A stretch of 64,000 nucleotides of DNA. Source: Hemibagrus wyckioides. Taxonomy: Eukaryota; Chordata; Actinopteri; Siluriformes; Bagridae. A model generated the notes under the pieces. That model searched no databases, had not been told where the DNA came from, and saw only the letters and a program-made list of their open reading frames with translations. The position numbers were made by a program, and so were the translations under genes. The DNA is taken from the NCBI RefSeq assembly GCF_019097595.1, contig NC_080713.1:13468199-13532198 (forward strand), written 5' to 3'. Shown here piece by piece: positions 35,038 to 49,010 of the stretch (positions are counted from its first letter, which is position 1; each line of letters starts with the position of its first letter).

Positions 35038-35709
35038 AAAAGTAAAAAAAATAAATACAATAAAATTATATTAATAAAAATGACCAAACCCAGCCAGGTT
35101 TTTCATTCTTAATATTAACTTTCACTTAAATGAGACAGTTTACAATGTTAAACACAGAATTACAAGCCTGAGCACAAGATCAAAGAAACAATGTTACATC
35201 ATAAAACACCTATTTTTGGGAAGGGTAAAATAGGGGAAATCAGCCAGTAATCCACAAAATCAAAAACTGTTCTAATAAGCAGCAGTTAGCAATACTGGAA
35301 CTGGTCAGTCCCCAAGATATGATGCAGTCCAGGCAGCACACAAAGGCCCTGGCATATATAAGCTCCTCACTCTTCCTTAATCATCAATCCACACAATGAT
35401 TAATTAACCATGCCCCACTAATTATAAACTTATCAGTTACAAAATGCTCCATGCAACTTGCCATAGAATATAAAATAACTGCATGACTCATGAAATATTG
35501 GTTCTATTTTACTTTGTTCTAGGTTAAGGGATCCTGGCTCAAATGGGTATAGTATTGGAATTACTATAGAATTCTAACAGAATGAATATTTTACAGTTCA
35601 TCAACTTAATCATACAGCAATAAGTTGATATGTGCATAGCAGTCAGTTCTATTAGTAATATTACCTACGTTGCCACAGGCAATAATATCCTAAATATATA
35701 AACACTATA
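34650..35709. other. Intron sequence with microsatellites
   Basis: Contains a (CAAT)n/(AAAT)n run at 34917-34947 and an (ATA)n run at 34990-35035. The rest is A+T-rich with nothing recognised. Confidence 0.7.
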
Positions 35710-35713
35710 TTAA

Positions 35714-36430
35714 CCCTCCTGTTATGTTTGTTTCTCAGGAACAGCAATGATGTTCCTGGGTCAGTTTCACTTGTTTAACTTGACCGCTGTTAATTATCCA
35801 AACGTGTCAGAAACCAAAAAATCCCATCCCTTGACACTGATTTTTTTAAAATGTTATTTTACATTTAAAAAAAAAAAAATTTATGGGGTGTAAATGTTGA
35901 TAAAACATGAAAAGTCTCCAGAGATATTGTGGCACGAATATAGCCCTGCCTGTCTCTGCATCCAACAGACTAGCTGTTGATTCCTTCTTTTGATTTATAG
36001 ACCCCAGCAAGGATGAGGACCCCCAAACATGCATGTAAATTAATTCTATCCAGCTTCTTCCACTTCTCCCCCCAAAACACAGCTTCCTTCAGATTTTACA
36101 GATTTTCTGTATTGAGTTGGGCATGACCAGCTCAAAGCTGACTTCACACAGGTCACTGCCATCCTAGTGGGCCCTGGAACTGTCTTTAATATGTTTTCTG
36201 CAAACAGTTTTGCCTGACGCATATTGGGGATGAAGACCACTGTATTTCACCATTTTTTGATGTGAATGTCTTGCTTGGAGGAATATGAATAGCAGTTTCC
36301 TCATTTGGTTCCTAATCAGAATAATCAGACTCGGAATTTATCTCAAGATTGTCTTCAGACACATCCTCCTCTATTTCACTGTCATGATCGAAAATTATTT
36401 TCAGAGCTGTCATTCGTTCACTTCAGCTGC
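35714..36430 (-). mobile_element. PiggyBac-like element remnant
   Basis: The left end is TTAA (35710-35713) followed by CCCTCCTGTTATG, a terminus seen on many fish TTAA-site elements. On the - strand an acidic N-terminal stretch (36430-36300) is followed by a segment ending FWGEKWKKLD-like (36300-36046), then STASLLDAETGRAIF (near 35960), which matches the WDAETGRAIF block of PGBD4-type piggyBac transposases. Many stops. The catalytic DDD core and the right end are missing. Confidence 0.65.
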
Positions 36431-36439
36431 TCATTTATG

Positions 36440-36500
36440 ATATGCATGACATTTGGCAGACACTCTTATCCAGAGTGATTTACATTTATACAATGCTATA
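36440..36500 (-). mobile_element. L2/SINE 3'-tail fragment
   Basis: GACATTTGGCAGACACTCTT followed by ATCCAGAGTGATTTACATTTATA is the complement of the common fish LINE/SINE tail seen at 17545-17600. It is short and isolated. Confidence 0.55.
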
Positions 36501-36790
36501 CCTTATATCCTTATGTTCTCTTTTGTCCCACTGGCCAGTATTTGTATGACACTACTCAGAAATAGCAGGGTGGAAACACACAAACTGAGAAGTGACTCCA
36601 TACCTCACATTTTCATCTGTCTTTACTTGAAGATATCTACTGGATATTTTTCAAATGCCCTCATTTCAAATGCCCTCACTTGCTCATATTTATCTTGCTG
36701 CTGGGCATTTTTACATTACCTCACTTGTACACAATTGTCTTGCTGCTTGCTGCTACTGGACCTTGTTTGTGGAAGTCTGAAATTGTGCCA

Positions 36791-38386
36791 ATTTATCAGC
36801 TTGGGTAAGTCATATGACCAAGCAGTGCATGCCAGCAAGACCATATAAGGGAATCTACATCACATTACTCCAGCATCTACTTTTTCGAGTAGATGCTTGG
36901 AGTATGGCAGTTCCCTTCTCAGGGAACTGGGTTACATACAAATGTACAGAGAGGACTAGCCTTCCACAGGGATGAGAACACCCCTGGCTAGAACACTGGA
37001 AGAGGTAATACCCCTGGTGTAGTAAGCCCTAACACCCAGAGGCAAATCCACACTCCATGCCTCATAGGCCTGGAAAATACCCATGTGCCTCACACTTTGA
37101 CCTGAATGGAAGTCAGATGTGCTTGCATTGTGGTTGAGTCACACACTACCAGGTGGTTATCTGAGAAAGAGAAAGCACACACTTCTCTGGGATCAGCCTG
37201 AGGCCTAGGACCCCATGAGGGGAAGCACACCTCGATGCTTGGCTGACCCCATCTGTTCACATGCTTTATGGCCCCTTTCCTCAGAAGAGAAGTATGAATG
37301 ACACATAGTCTGTTACAACCATTGTTATCAAAACACCTAGAAAAGGTGGAGGACATGAGGCAAACTGGATTCTGTAGCTCTTCTCTAAAGTATGCAGGAC
37401 CCATCGGGACCCACCAGAAGTTTTCACACTGCTAGGTTTAGAGACGTTAGCCACTCACTATTGACACCTGAACTGGTGCCCTGAAACCGGAGGTGACTGG
37501 TTGATAGCCCTGACTCCTTGCTGCAGCAAACAATACACACTTTAAATGCCACCTGTCGATGACAGTATTAAAAGCATTGTCAAACAGAGCCTTAGGAGAA
37601 ACTGGGGTGTCCAAGAGAAAAGCTTTATCTTTGTCTTTAATTACTATTAAATTGGGCCACAGATGCCTCTCTTTGCAACCAATGCAGCCATGGACCAGCC
37701 TATGGTGCGGACGATCTGCTTTATGGCACAAAGGGTTAAGTCTGTGGCTCAGCTGAGTTCTGAAACAGCCTCAGGTTTGAACCTATCATGACATTTGAGC
37801 TCTTTGAGCAAGTCACCCTAGTACACCTGCAAAACCCACATGGTGTGCAGGGCCACACTGTCTTGGACTGTTTATGCTGTGGAGGCCTTCCCTTTAAGGG
37901 CTTACGTGTCCTTACAGTGCTTAGACAGAAGCAGACTTCCTGTATGCAGGAGAGAGATAGCTTACAAGTATCACTTCAACTTAGGCATGGCTGCATACCT
38001 CATCTGAGCCCACAATGGCCAGGTAATTGGAGGTAGCCGGGGAGAACAAACAGGCCAAATATGAATTACACCAGGACCTTGTTACTCAGCATGGAGGTGT
38101 GGGAAAAATGGGAGGCCCATGCAGACAACATTATATCCTCATTCAGGTCAGGAGAAATTGTGGCATGAACTCCCAAAGAGAAAGAGGATCACCTATTTCA
38201 TATTCCTTCACGACCTGCAAGCCCCATGATCTAAGTCAGCACTCTGCATTGGCAGATGTGGGATCCAAGCCATGAGGCACATGTGCTTGACTAGAGACAA
38301 AGAAGCTGAAGTAATGTGATGTAGATGCCTTTATGTGGTCTTCCTGACACACTTCTTTGTCACATGACCTACCTGAGCTGATAAAT
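36791..38386 (-). mobile_element. DIRS-like element with inverted terminal repeats, internally deleted
   Basis: Inverted repeats of about 83 bp lie at 36791-36873 and 38304-38386; both contain a form of ATCTACATCACATTACT. Just inside the left one are two tight hairpins (GCATCTACT../..AGTAGATGC near 36874 and GTTCCCT../AGGGAAC near 36911), also typical of fish DIRS. The interior carries a gag-like frame on the - strand (37731-37447) with ERHLWPNLIVIKDKDKAFLL and DTPVSPKALFDNAFN. There is no reverse transcriptase or tyrosine recombinase, so it is non-autonomous. The DIRS gag match is from memory. Confidence 0.7.
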
Positions 38387-38419
38387 CAGCATGATTTCTC
38401 ATAGATCTTAAGACACAAC

Positions 38420-39700
38420 TTGCTTAGCTTGCCCACCTCCTTTAAAACTGAACTGCTATTTATCCAAGTGTTTTATTATTTTTGGCATTGTGAATGGCTG
38501 TGGCATCAAATTCACAACAAGATTTGCTCTAGCTTTGTGGAAAAGTTTGTGTCCCTTTATGCTGATTCTAAGACTTATGTCCAACCACAACAGCCAATGG
38601 ACAAGTAGAACGATCTAATGAGAGGATTGATGGGAATGAGAGTTTTATGCAAGCTTTCTGTTCACAAGTGTTTGCAGAACTCTCTGTGTGATTCAGTCAC
38701 ACCATTCACACCTTTCCAATGTGTTCTGTCTTACTAGCCACCTCTTCCCAGGTGACATGAATCCCAAAGAGGCACCTGCAGTAGACAAATGAAAAGTGTG
38801 GCAGAATGAGCATCAGTACCTAGAACAATTGGTTAAACTCAGAAAATTTTTTTTGCTGACAAACACTTAAGAGAAACCAGAGTTTTAACCAGGCATTTGT
38901 CTATTGCTCTCTACCCAAAATCTGAGAAATACTCAGGGATATAAGAAGCTCAGCACATGATACATTGATCTCTATAAAATCCTGTGTTGAATCAACAATG
39001 TCAAAATAAGCTAGTCCTACTACATCAGTCAGCTGTCACCCTTGTTCCACATTTCACTTATCAAGCCCATCACACATCTGCCTTGCATCAGAACTTCCCA
39101 CATTATACAGACATGGACATCAAAGCATCAGAAGTTCTCCCCCATCATGCCATCCTTAGACATCAAAAGGCAGTGTGCTTACCTGGTAAAGAGACTCCTG
39201 GACTCACACTGCAAGAATGGGAAGCTGGAGTACCTCTGTGAGTAGGAGGACTGTGGCCCAGAAGAACATTGTTAGATACTGGCACATAATATACTTGGTC
39301 TCTGAAGAATTCAAAGCCAAGCACTATGAATGACCAGTGTCGTGTTTTATCTGTGACACTGGGTGTACAATCTTTGTCTGTGTTCAGCTCTAGCAGTGAA
39401 CTTTGTTGGGGAGGTATTGCTTACTGTCAAGCCAACACCAGAATCCACCAAAAAATTCACTTCCCAGCAAACACTGCGTCTTACAACCAGAACCATCTCA
39501 AACTATAATCCACAATACCTCACTTCACCAGCACATTCAACTTCTGGCACATGTGACTGTTTGTGAAGTAATGTTTAGTGTATTTGCATTTTTGTGTACA
39601 TGCTTACTATTCAGGTTTTTGATACTTGCTCTCTGATTTTGCTTTGAGTTGTTGTTTGCTGATTGCCTGGCATTTTGCCTGTTCCTGCTTAAGAGTTTGC
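38420..39700 (+). pseudogene. Ty3/Gypsy 3' remnant: integrase and chromodomain
   Basis: Degenerate integrase blocks on the + strand: TYVQPQQPMDK near 38575 (the PQ.NGQ.ER block), TPFTPFQCVLS near 38705, PHFTYQAHHTS / FHISLIKPI near 39045-39075, and a chromodomain trace LEYLCE.EDCGPEEHC near 39225-39265. Further downstream sequence may be a decayed LTR. Stops in every frame. Confidence 0.65.
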
Positions 39701-40028
39701 TGCACTAATTAAAATTTTTTTTTTTTAATAGTTTTATAAAATTTAAACTGCAGTTGCATCTGTCTCCAATGCCGTCGCATGGCAATTGAATTGAATGTTC
39801 TGCAAGCTTTATCTTTAAGTTTACTAACAGCAGGAATTAAATTTCAAACATCTTTTTTTAGGACTACAAAAAGTGCAATACACAACAGTGTGTGGTGAGT
39901 GCAGGACAATAAATACTTAGAACAGAACAATAAATACACAGGGCTAATAAGTACAAAGAACATAAGCAGTAATGTGTTAATTACTGGTAGGGTATCAGCA
40001 ATTAGTGTTCAGTAATGTCTCTAATGTA

Positions 40029-40895
40029 CACTATATTGCCAAAAGTATTCGCTCACCTGCCTTGACTTGACAAGTTCATCCACACCAGACTGTCATCCAT
40101 GTCTTTATGGACCTTGCTTTGTGCACTGGTGCACAGTCATGTTGGAAGAGGAAGGGGCCAGCTCCAAACTGTTCCCACAAAGTTGGGAGCATGGAATTGT
40201 CCAAAATGTCTTTGTATGCTGAAGCATTCAGAGTTCCTTTCACTGAAACTAAGGGGCCAAGCCCAGCTCCTGAAAAACAACCCCACACCATAATCCCCCC
40301 TCCACCAAACTTTACACTTGGCACAATGCAGTCAGACAAGTACCGTTCTCCTGGCAACCGCCAAACCCAGACTCGTCCATCAGATGGAGAAGCGCCTCCA
40401 CTGCTCTAGAGTCCAGTGGTGGCGTGCTTTACACCACTGCATCCGACGCTTTGCATTGCACTTGGTGATGTATGGCTTGGATGCAGCAGCTCGGCCATGG
40501 AAACCCATTCCATGAAGCTCTCTGCGCACTGTTCTGGAGCTAATCTGAAGGCCACATGAAGTTTGGAGGTCTGTAGCAATTGACTCTGCAGAAAGTTGGC
40601 GACCTCTTCACACTATGCGCCTCAGCATCCGCTGACCCCACTCTGTCAGTTTACATGGCCTACCACTTCGTGGCTGAGTTGCTGTTGTTCCCAAACACTT
40701 CCACGTTCTTATAATACAGCTGACAGTTGACTGTGGAATATTTAGGAGCAAGGAAATTTCACGACTGGATTTGTTGCACAGGTGGCATCCTATCACAGTT
40801 CCACGCTGGAATTCACTGAGCTCCTGAGAGCGACCCATTCTTTCACAAATGTTTGTAAAAACAGTCTGCATGCCTAGGTGCTCGATTTTATAAAC
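40029..40895 (-). mobile_element. Tc1-like element, family B, copy 3, truncated
   Basis: The left terminal repeat (CACTATATTGCCAAAAG) is present after TA at 40027-40028. About 230 bp that should follow it are deleted (junction near 40065-40075), which removes the end of the transposase, and a further small deletion is near 40386. The right side ends within the 5' region at about 40895 without a terminal repeat. Transposase blocks [19 protein letters not shown] and [10 protein letters not shown] are readable on the - strand. Confidence 0.92.
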
Positions 40896-40939
40896 ACATA
40901 TAGTCATATAAGTGTTAGGTGAGCAATGAGAAGCAGCTT

Positions 40940-42270
40940 GTGGTGTCATGAATGTTCCTGTACCTTCTGATGTATGGCAGAAAGGTCCATGACAGGGGTG
41001 AGAGGGGTCATCAGCAATACTAATAAATTTGCATATACACCAAACAGGCATAACATTATGACCACCTGCCTAATATCATGTTGGTCCCCCTTTTGCTGCC
41101 AAAATAGCCCTGACCAATCGAGGCAAAGACTCCATTATATCCCAGAAGGTGTGCTGTGGTATCTGGAACCAAGATTTCAGCAGAAGTCCTGTAAGTTGTG
41201 ATGTGGGGCATCCATGGATCAGGCTTGTTTGTTCAGCACATCCCACAGATGCTTGATTGGATTGAGATCTGGCTAAATTGGAGGCCAACACCTCAAACTC
41301 ATTGTTGTGCCCATCAAACCATTCCTGAACCATTTTTGCATTATGGAATGGTGCAATATCCTGCTGAAAGAGGCCACAGCCATAAGGGAATACTGTTTTC
41401 ATGAAAGGGTGTACATGGTCTGTGACACTGCTTAGGTAGGTGGTATGTGTCAAAGTAACATCTACATGGGTGGCAGAACCCAATGTTTCTCAGCAGAACA
41501 TTGCCCAAAGCATGACATTCTCTCTGCGAGCTTGCCTTCTTCCCATAGTGCATCCTGGTGCCATGGGTCCCCCAGGTATGTGATGCACACGCAGCCAGCC
41601 ATCTGCATGATGTAAAAGAACATGTGATTCAACAGATGAGACCACCTTCTTTCATTGGTCCATGGTCTAGTTCTGATGCTCATGTGTCCATTATTGGCAC
41701 TTTCGGTGGTGCACAGGGGTTAGCATAGGCACCCTGACTGATCTGCAGCTACACAGTCACATGCACAAACTGTGATGCACTGTGTATTCTGACACCTTTC
41801 TATCAAAACCAGCATTAACTTCTTCAGAAATTTGAGCAACAGTAGCTTGTCTGTTCAATTGGATCACATGGGCCAGCCTTCACTCCCTACATGCATCAGT
41901 GAGCCTTGGCTGCCCATGACCCTGTCGCCGGTTTACCACTTTTCCTTCCTTGGACCACCTCACAAGAGCTGCAGTTTTGGAGATGCTCTGATCCAGTCGT
42001 TTGGCACTTGTCAAACTCACTTAAATCAACAAAAAGTTTACTTGCTGCCTAATATACCCCAACCACTAACAGGTGCCATGATGAGGAGATAATCAGTGTT
42101 ATTCACTTCACCTGTCAGTGATTATAATGTTATGCCTGATTGTTGTACATTGGTTGTTGTATGAGGAGTTAGTGGTGGGTAGACAGACCCGGATGATTTT
42201 TCCAGCTAATCTCACAATTTTCTCTTGGTCAGAAATTGTGTCAATCCATTACTGCTGAACTGGAACTAGG
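40940..42270 (-). mobile_element. L2-like LINE 3' fragment split by Tc1-C copy 1
   Basis: The left part (about 40940-41037) GAATGTTCCTGTACCTTCTG and GGGGTCATCAGCAATAC aligns with the 3' coding region of L2-like copies 2 and 3. The right part (about 42160-42270) contains GATGATTTTTCCAGCTAATC, resembling the next piece upstream of the same gene. The Tc1-C element sits between them. Weak similarity, judged by eye. Confidence 0.4.
41038..42145 (-). mobile_element. Tc1-like element, family C, copy 1
   Basis: Ends: AGGCATAACATTATGACCAC near the left and its partner TATAATGTTATGCCTG near the right, with TA at 41036-41037 and 42146-42147. Length is 1108 bp. The transposase on the - strand is broken. 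Visible parts are LFQQDIAPFHNAKMVQEWF (second aspartate region, near 41365-41310) and SLPRLVRAILAAKGGPT at the C-terminus (41130-41076); the NPIEHLW block has been lost. A second copy is at 52240-56085. Confidence 0.88.
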
Positions 42271-42479
42271 CCTACTTAGATAGGCAGGGGATGTTTACAG
42301 TCCTGGAGATGTACTCTATCATGTCTATACCAAGAGCTTTTGACATTTATGTGCATTTTTGATGATTATTTCTACAGTATTCTGTGTGTCCCTTAGGTAA
42401 AGATCTGAGAGTTCCCATTTGTGGGAACTCAATGCTACGTCATGGCTGAGGCTATGAGGCATCATTGAGGAAGGTGTTT

Positions 42480-44290
42480 CTGAATCTCTGTGTGCACATA
42501 TGCCATTTTAATGGCTCAAATAGGACACGTGTTGAACTGAATACACGCAAACAAGTCCATATATAAGGGCATCTACATCACATTACTCTAGCTTCTTTAT
42601 CTTTAGGTAGTGCTCTGCGTATGTTTGTGTCATTGTTTATCCTGTTTGTTTAGACTAGGGAAGAGATGCTCGTGATAGTAGCCTGCGCTCCATTCTAAGC
42701 CGTGTTGAGCCACCCTTAGCCCTTGTGGGATGCCATGGTGGTTTTGCAGGCCTACCAGTCTGACTTGCTAAATGGACTTGACTGTAGCATGGGATTGAAC
42801 CCTGACACAATCTTTGAGCTCTGCCGAGCCACAGGTCTCATTTTGTCTAAAGGCCTGTTTGGCAAGGCACAGAGTACTGTTGTCAACAGTCACCAGGAGG
42901 TGAAATGCCAGGTGGAGCTGTTCAGGGAATCTATCCCCCACCACATTGAGCAGCCTTGGACATCTTCCAGAGACACCAAGCCCCACCTGGCTTGGTCAGA
43001 GCATAAAGAAGAGCTAGTATTGCAGCCCAAGCTTCTCCTCCATCAAAGTCTAAGAGAAACAGGTCAGCAGGCTCTGAACTGTGCACTGAAGACTTTCAAG
43101 TTCAAAATGCTCATGCTCAAACTTATTGTGTGTTAGATCAGGTCCGAGGTCTGGTTTATGACAATAGACCTAAAAGATGCCTATTTTCATATAGGCATTC
43201 TGCCAGAGCACAGGAACTTCCTCTCAGGGGTGAAGCATACCAGTATTGTACCAGTACCTTTTGGTCTAGCCCTATCGCCACACACATTTCCGAAGTGCAT
43301 GGATGTTGCTCTGGTGCTGCTGCATCTCCAGGGCATCCATGTACTGAATTACCTGGGTGACTGGCTCATTCTGCCCTCATTAAAGGCTATGGCAGCTAGT
43401 CATCAAGATGCTGTGCGTGCCTATATGAGGTCTCTAGGCCTCAAGTTGAGCCCAGAGAAGTGTTTACTTTCTCCTTCTGAGGGAACAACCTTCTAGGTTT
43501 AGTTTGGGATTCCAGTATGATGCAGGCATGTCTGTCTTCTGCTTGGGTGGCTTCCAACCATCAGTATTGAAAGCTATTCAGCTTTCAAAGAGACACAGAG
43601 AGTGCTCAGGCTTGTGGCAGTAGCAACCAACATTATCCCTTTGGGTCTGCTTCACATGAGGCCAATCCAGCTCTGGCTCAGGGGTGTGGGCTTTCATCCC
43701 CACAGGCATCCTCTCAGGGTAATAATGGTTACATGCTGCGGGCTTCATTCACTTGTGGAAAAGACCCTGGTTCCTGACCTTGGGTCCCACTCTAGGGGTG
43801 TGTCAATGTCACAAGTCTCTTGACGGATGCCTTACTTTTGAACTGGGGAATAGTCTTAGACAGCTGCCCCACTCACAGTTTCTGGAAAGGCCCTTATTTC
43901 ACATGGCACCTAAATTGTCTGGAGATGAGGGGCATGTTTCTAGCATTTAAACACTTTCTCCCTCACCTCGGGGTCTATCATGTGCACACCACACTATGGT
44001 AGTTTCATATGTCAGTCATCACTGTAGTTGCACCCTCTGTACAGGTTGGTGCAGCAGATTCTGCTCTGGGCAGAGACCAGGTTTCTTTTGCTGAGAGCTA
44101 TTTTCATCCCAGTGCATGTAAATCAGGATGCAGACTTCCTGTTGAGGCAGTTGCTGAGGCCCGGAGAGTGGCCCTCTGGGCCTAAATGCTCTGGTGCAGA
44201 CATGGCCAAGGCTCTGCCAGTATGCCTTTCCCCCAGTAGCCCAGCTCTCAGAAGTCCTAACTAGAGTGCCATATGCTTACCCTCTACATC
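42480..44290 (+). mobile_element. DIRS-like retrotransposon fragment with reverse transcriptase
   Basis: A terminal-repeat piece (AAGGGCATCTACATCACATT at 42567-42586) matches the ends of the DIRS-like element at 36791-38386. A gag-like frame follows (42723-43136, ELCRATGLILSKGLFGKAQ), then a reverse transcriptase frame (43158-43496) with TIDLKDAYFHIGI, PFGLALSPHTF and a YLGDWL box in place of the usual YLDDWL. A decayed C-terminal region (FLLRAIFIPVHVNQDADFL, near 44085-44140) matches the DIRS RNase H end. I saw no tyrosine recombinase. Confidence 0.82.
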
Positions 44291-44726
44291 ACTTAGGAAA
44301 ACTGATTATGAAATTAGACTTTAGGTAAACTTGTGTGTGCAGGTTGTTAACATCACCTTAACTCTAGACACTGTGTTTTACAAGGATGTTAATCATTCTT
44401 CAATTAATGATGTTTTTAAAAAATGGTAGAGAAATAACATAATAGAGAAATAACATACACTCAAAATTGTGTTAAAAAAATGCATAAAAATTTCTGCATA
44501 GCTATTTGAATCTTTTTGCTTGTGGGCTGTTTATTGATAATTTCTTTTATTAGATCAATGTCATATGGTATATTTGCTTTGTCTAATTGTCTTTATGTTT
44601 AATTCTTCAAATGTCTCTATGTTTACCATATTTAAATGTGGATTATATTGATTGTTAATTAGTTGTTGAGTAATGAAGTACATAATGTTGGTTAACAATT
44701 TTATTTGTATATGTATACGTGTGTAG
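44291..44726. other. Intron sequence before reln exon 5 of the window
   Basis: A+T-rich, no element recognised. The acceptor is CGTGTGTAG at 44718-44726. Confidence 0.6.
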
Positions 44727-44836
44727 GTGGACAAGGATTTCTGTCCCTCTTCCCAATGCTGCCCTTACAGAGAGCACTCAGTTTCGCTGGATACAGACTG
44801 GAACTGGAATTGGCAATATGTGGGCCATTGACAATG
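44727..44836 (+). CDS. reln: reelin exon (window exon 5)
   Basis: A 110-nt exon: one base completing a glycine codon, 36 residues ([35 protein letters not shown]), and one base. It is the last strand region of the first half of repeat 1, with the conserved FRW.Q and WAIDN motifs found at the end of every reelin sub-repeat. Acceptor GTGTAG|G, donor AATG|GTGATG. Its length is not a multiple of three, so skipping it would shift the frame. Inverted Tc1-B copies lie in both neighbouring introns. Confidence 0.96.
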
Positions 44837-44899
44837 GTGATGGTTACCATCTTACTGAATATCAATAAACTTGTTATTCTAAAATGTAATGATAAGAAT

Positions 44900-44962
44900 T
44901 TAGCAGCACACACACGTGTGTGTATATATATACATATATATATATATAGAGAGAGAGAGAGA
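44900..44962. repeat. Compound CA/TA/GA microsatellite
   Basis: Short runs of CA, TA and GA directly before the Tc1-F element. Confidence 0.85.
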
Positions 44963-44973
44963 CAGAGAGTGTA

Positions 44974-46024
44974 CTGTGCAAAGTTTTAGGCAGGTGTGAA
45001 AAAATGCTATAAAGTAAGAATGCTTTTAAAAATAGGAGTGCTAATTTAGCAGTTAACAAAATGGAAAGTAAATGAACAGAATCGAAATGAAAATCTAATC
45101 AGTATCTGGTGTTACCACCCTATACCGGCAAAACAGCATAAATTCTTCAAGATACACTTGCACACAGTTTTTAAAGGAAGTCGGCAGGTTGGTTGCCACC
45201 AAATCCTTCTGTATCTTCATGTAATCACAGACAGATTTGAGGATGTTGAGATAAGGGCTATGTGGGGACCAAACCAACTCTTCCAGAACTCCTTGTTCTT
45301 CCCTACGACATCTTTGCCAGGGAGCAACATGAAACAAACTCACCTTATTAGCAGAGGTTGGCTGTTCCTCATGCAGCTTTAAGCCTCCAACACTACTATA
45401 TCAGTTAATGAATGTATTTCAACCTACATATGAAATTGGTGGTAATTAGCACCTGCTTGGTATAATTGGTTAATCATACACCTGAAACTGACCCAAAAAT
45501 ATCACTGAATTTGTGTAAGAGTACAAAGTCTGCAAGTATAAGGATTGAGGCTGCTTTGAAGCCAAAGGGTAGTCACACCAAATATTGATTTGATTTACAT
45601 TTTTTTTCTTATGTTCTCACTTTGCATTCTGTGACAAAACTAATGCAACAACAAAACTTGAACATGAAACAAATACATAACATGTCATGAATACATAAGA
45701 GCATCACACAATACCACTTGAAGGCCAAAACAATGACTGACAAACATAGGTATGAAAGGACTAATATATAAAGGACAACACATTAAGGTAAATGGGGAAC
45801 AGGTGGGAAGGTGGGAAAGCAGAATAATAGGAAAGGCACGGCACAAGGCACATGGGGAAAGCAACAAAAAGCAGGCTATAGTGGAATGCCTGCCAGTTCC
45901 CTGGTGGTCTAGCGGAGAACTGTCCCGGGAGCTCCTGGCAATAATAAACAATTAAAATCTATTTTTGAAATATCCTTACTTTACAGCATTTCTTCTCACC
46001 TACCAAATAACTTTGCACAATCCT
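44974..46024. mobile_element. Tc1-like family F, transposase lost, containing a solo LTR
   Basis: The left end CTGTGCAAAGTTTTAGGCAG and right end AATAACTTTGCACA are inverted repeats of a widespread vertebrate Tc1-type element. Subterminal parts that mirror each other (ACCAAATATTGATTTGAT on the right, AATCAGTATCTGGTGTTACC on the left) remain. Only the first ~400 and last ~600 bp of the family survive and the catalytic region is absent. A 311-bp LTR-like insert sits at 45630-45940. Confidence 0.8.
45630..45940 (-). mobile_element. LTR-like insertion within Tc1-F
   Basis: On the - strand it begins TGCCAGGAGCTCCCGGGACAG and ends TTAGTTTTGTCACA, with a TATATATTAG promoter-like stretch. It interrupts Tc1-F sequence that is otherwise continuous. 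The TG..CA ends and size fit a solo LTR. I found no clear target duplication. Confidence 0.5.
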
Positions 46025-47919
<1,895 letters not shown>

Positions 47920-47938
<19 letters not shown>

Positions 47939-48012
47939 TATACTTTTATATACACTATATACACTATACTATATATATAGTATATAGTATACTATGTATA
48001 CTATATACACTA
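47920..48012. repeat. AT-rich palindromic tract
   Basis: Overlapping short palindromes built from TATACACTATA, ACTATACTATATATATAGTATA and their complements lie between two opposed Tc1-B ends. The sequence could extrude as a cruciform. Confidence 0.8.
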
Positions 48013-48172
48013 TATTCACTGAGCTCCTGAGAGCGACCCATTCTTTCACAAATGTTTGTAAAAACAGTCTGCATGCCTAGGTGCTTGATTTTATACACCT
48101 GTGGCCATGGAAGTGATTGGAACACCTGATTCTGATTATTTGGATGGGTGAGCGAATACTTTTGGCAATATA
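48013..48172 (-). mobile_element. Tc1-B end fragment (copy 5)
   Basis: About 160 bp that match the transposase-start end of family B (compare 34337-34497), finishing with the terminal repeat ..CTTTTGGCAATATAGTG. Only this end is present, facing away from copy 4. Confidence 0.93.
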
Positions 48173-48175
48173 GTG

Positions 48176-48462
<287 letters not shown>

Positions 48463-48463
48463 A

Positions 48464-48864
48464 CAGTGAAACCTTGACTTACAAGTGAATCAACTTACGA
48501 GTTTTCTGAGATACAAGCCGTCGCTCGGTCGATTTTTTTGCTTTAAGATACAAGCTGAGATCTGATTTACAAGCGAGCAATCTTATGCCCCCCACCACTT
48601 GGTAGCCCAGTGAGCGGTCAGTTCACGTGGTTATCTTTCCAGGTCGTGTATTGCTGCTGTGTAACGACACTTGCCTCATTCATTTTCCAAACATTTTGAA
48701 AGGGAGGAAGAAACAAACCTCCCAAACCAAAAGTCAGTGAAGAAGAAGATTAAGTGAAGTGAAAAAAAAAAAAGTAGCAATTAAGTTTAGCTGTAAAGTG
48801 TAGCATAGTGTGCAAGTTAAATTTAGCAAGTAAGTTAAGTTAAGCGATAGAGCACAAAATGAAA

Positions 48865-48870
<6 letters not shown>
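48464..48870. mobile_element. Pogo/Tigger-like fragment, copy 1
   Basis: It starts CAGTGAAACCTTGACTTACA after TA, a CAGT-type pogo terminus. It continues AGATACAAGC.., TTCCAAACATTTTGAAAGGG and AGTCAGTGAAGAAG, matching the copy at 58114-58551. Only one terminus is seen, and a short TA microsatellite ends it at about 48870. Confidence 0.6.
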
Positions 48871-48913
<43 letters not shown>

Positions 48914-49010
48914 GCTGCACTGCCTGCTTAGTAAGGCTGGGATTTTAATTCACAACCTTCTAATCAAATGTCTAATGTATTAACTACTGTGCTACCACTG
49001 AATCGCCACC
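48914..49010 (-). mobile_element. tRNA-derived SINE fragment
   Basis: On the - strand GGTAGCACAGTAGTTAA resembles a pol III A box region and GTGAATTAAAATCCCAGCC a degraded B box (GTTCGAATCC in the consensus), 40-45 bp apart. This is the layout of fish tRNA-type SINE heads. Confidence 0.55.
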
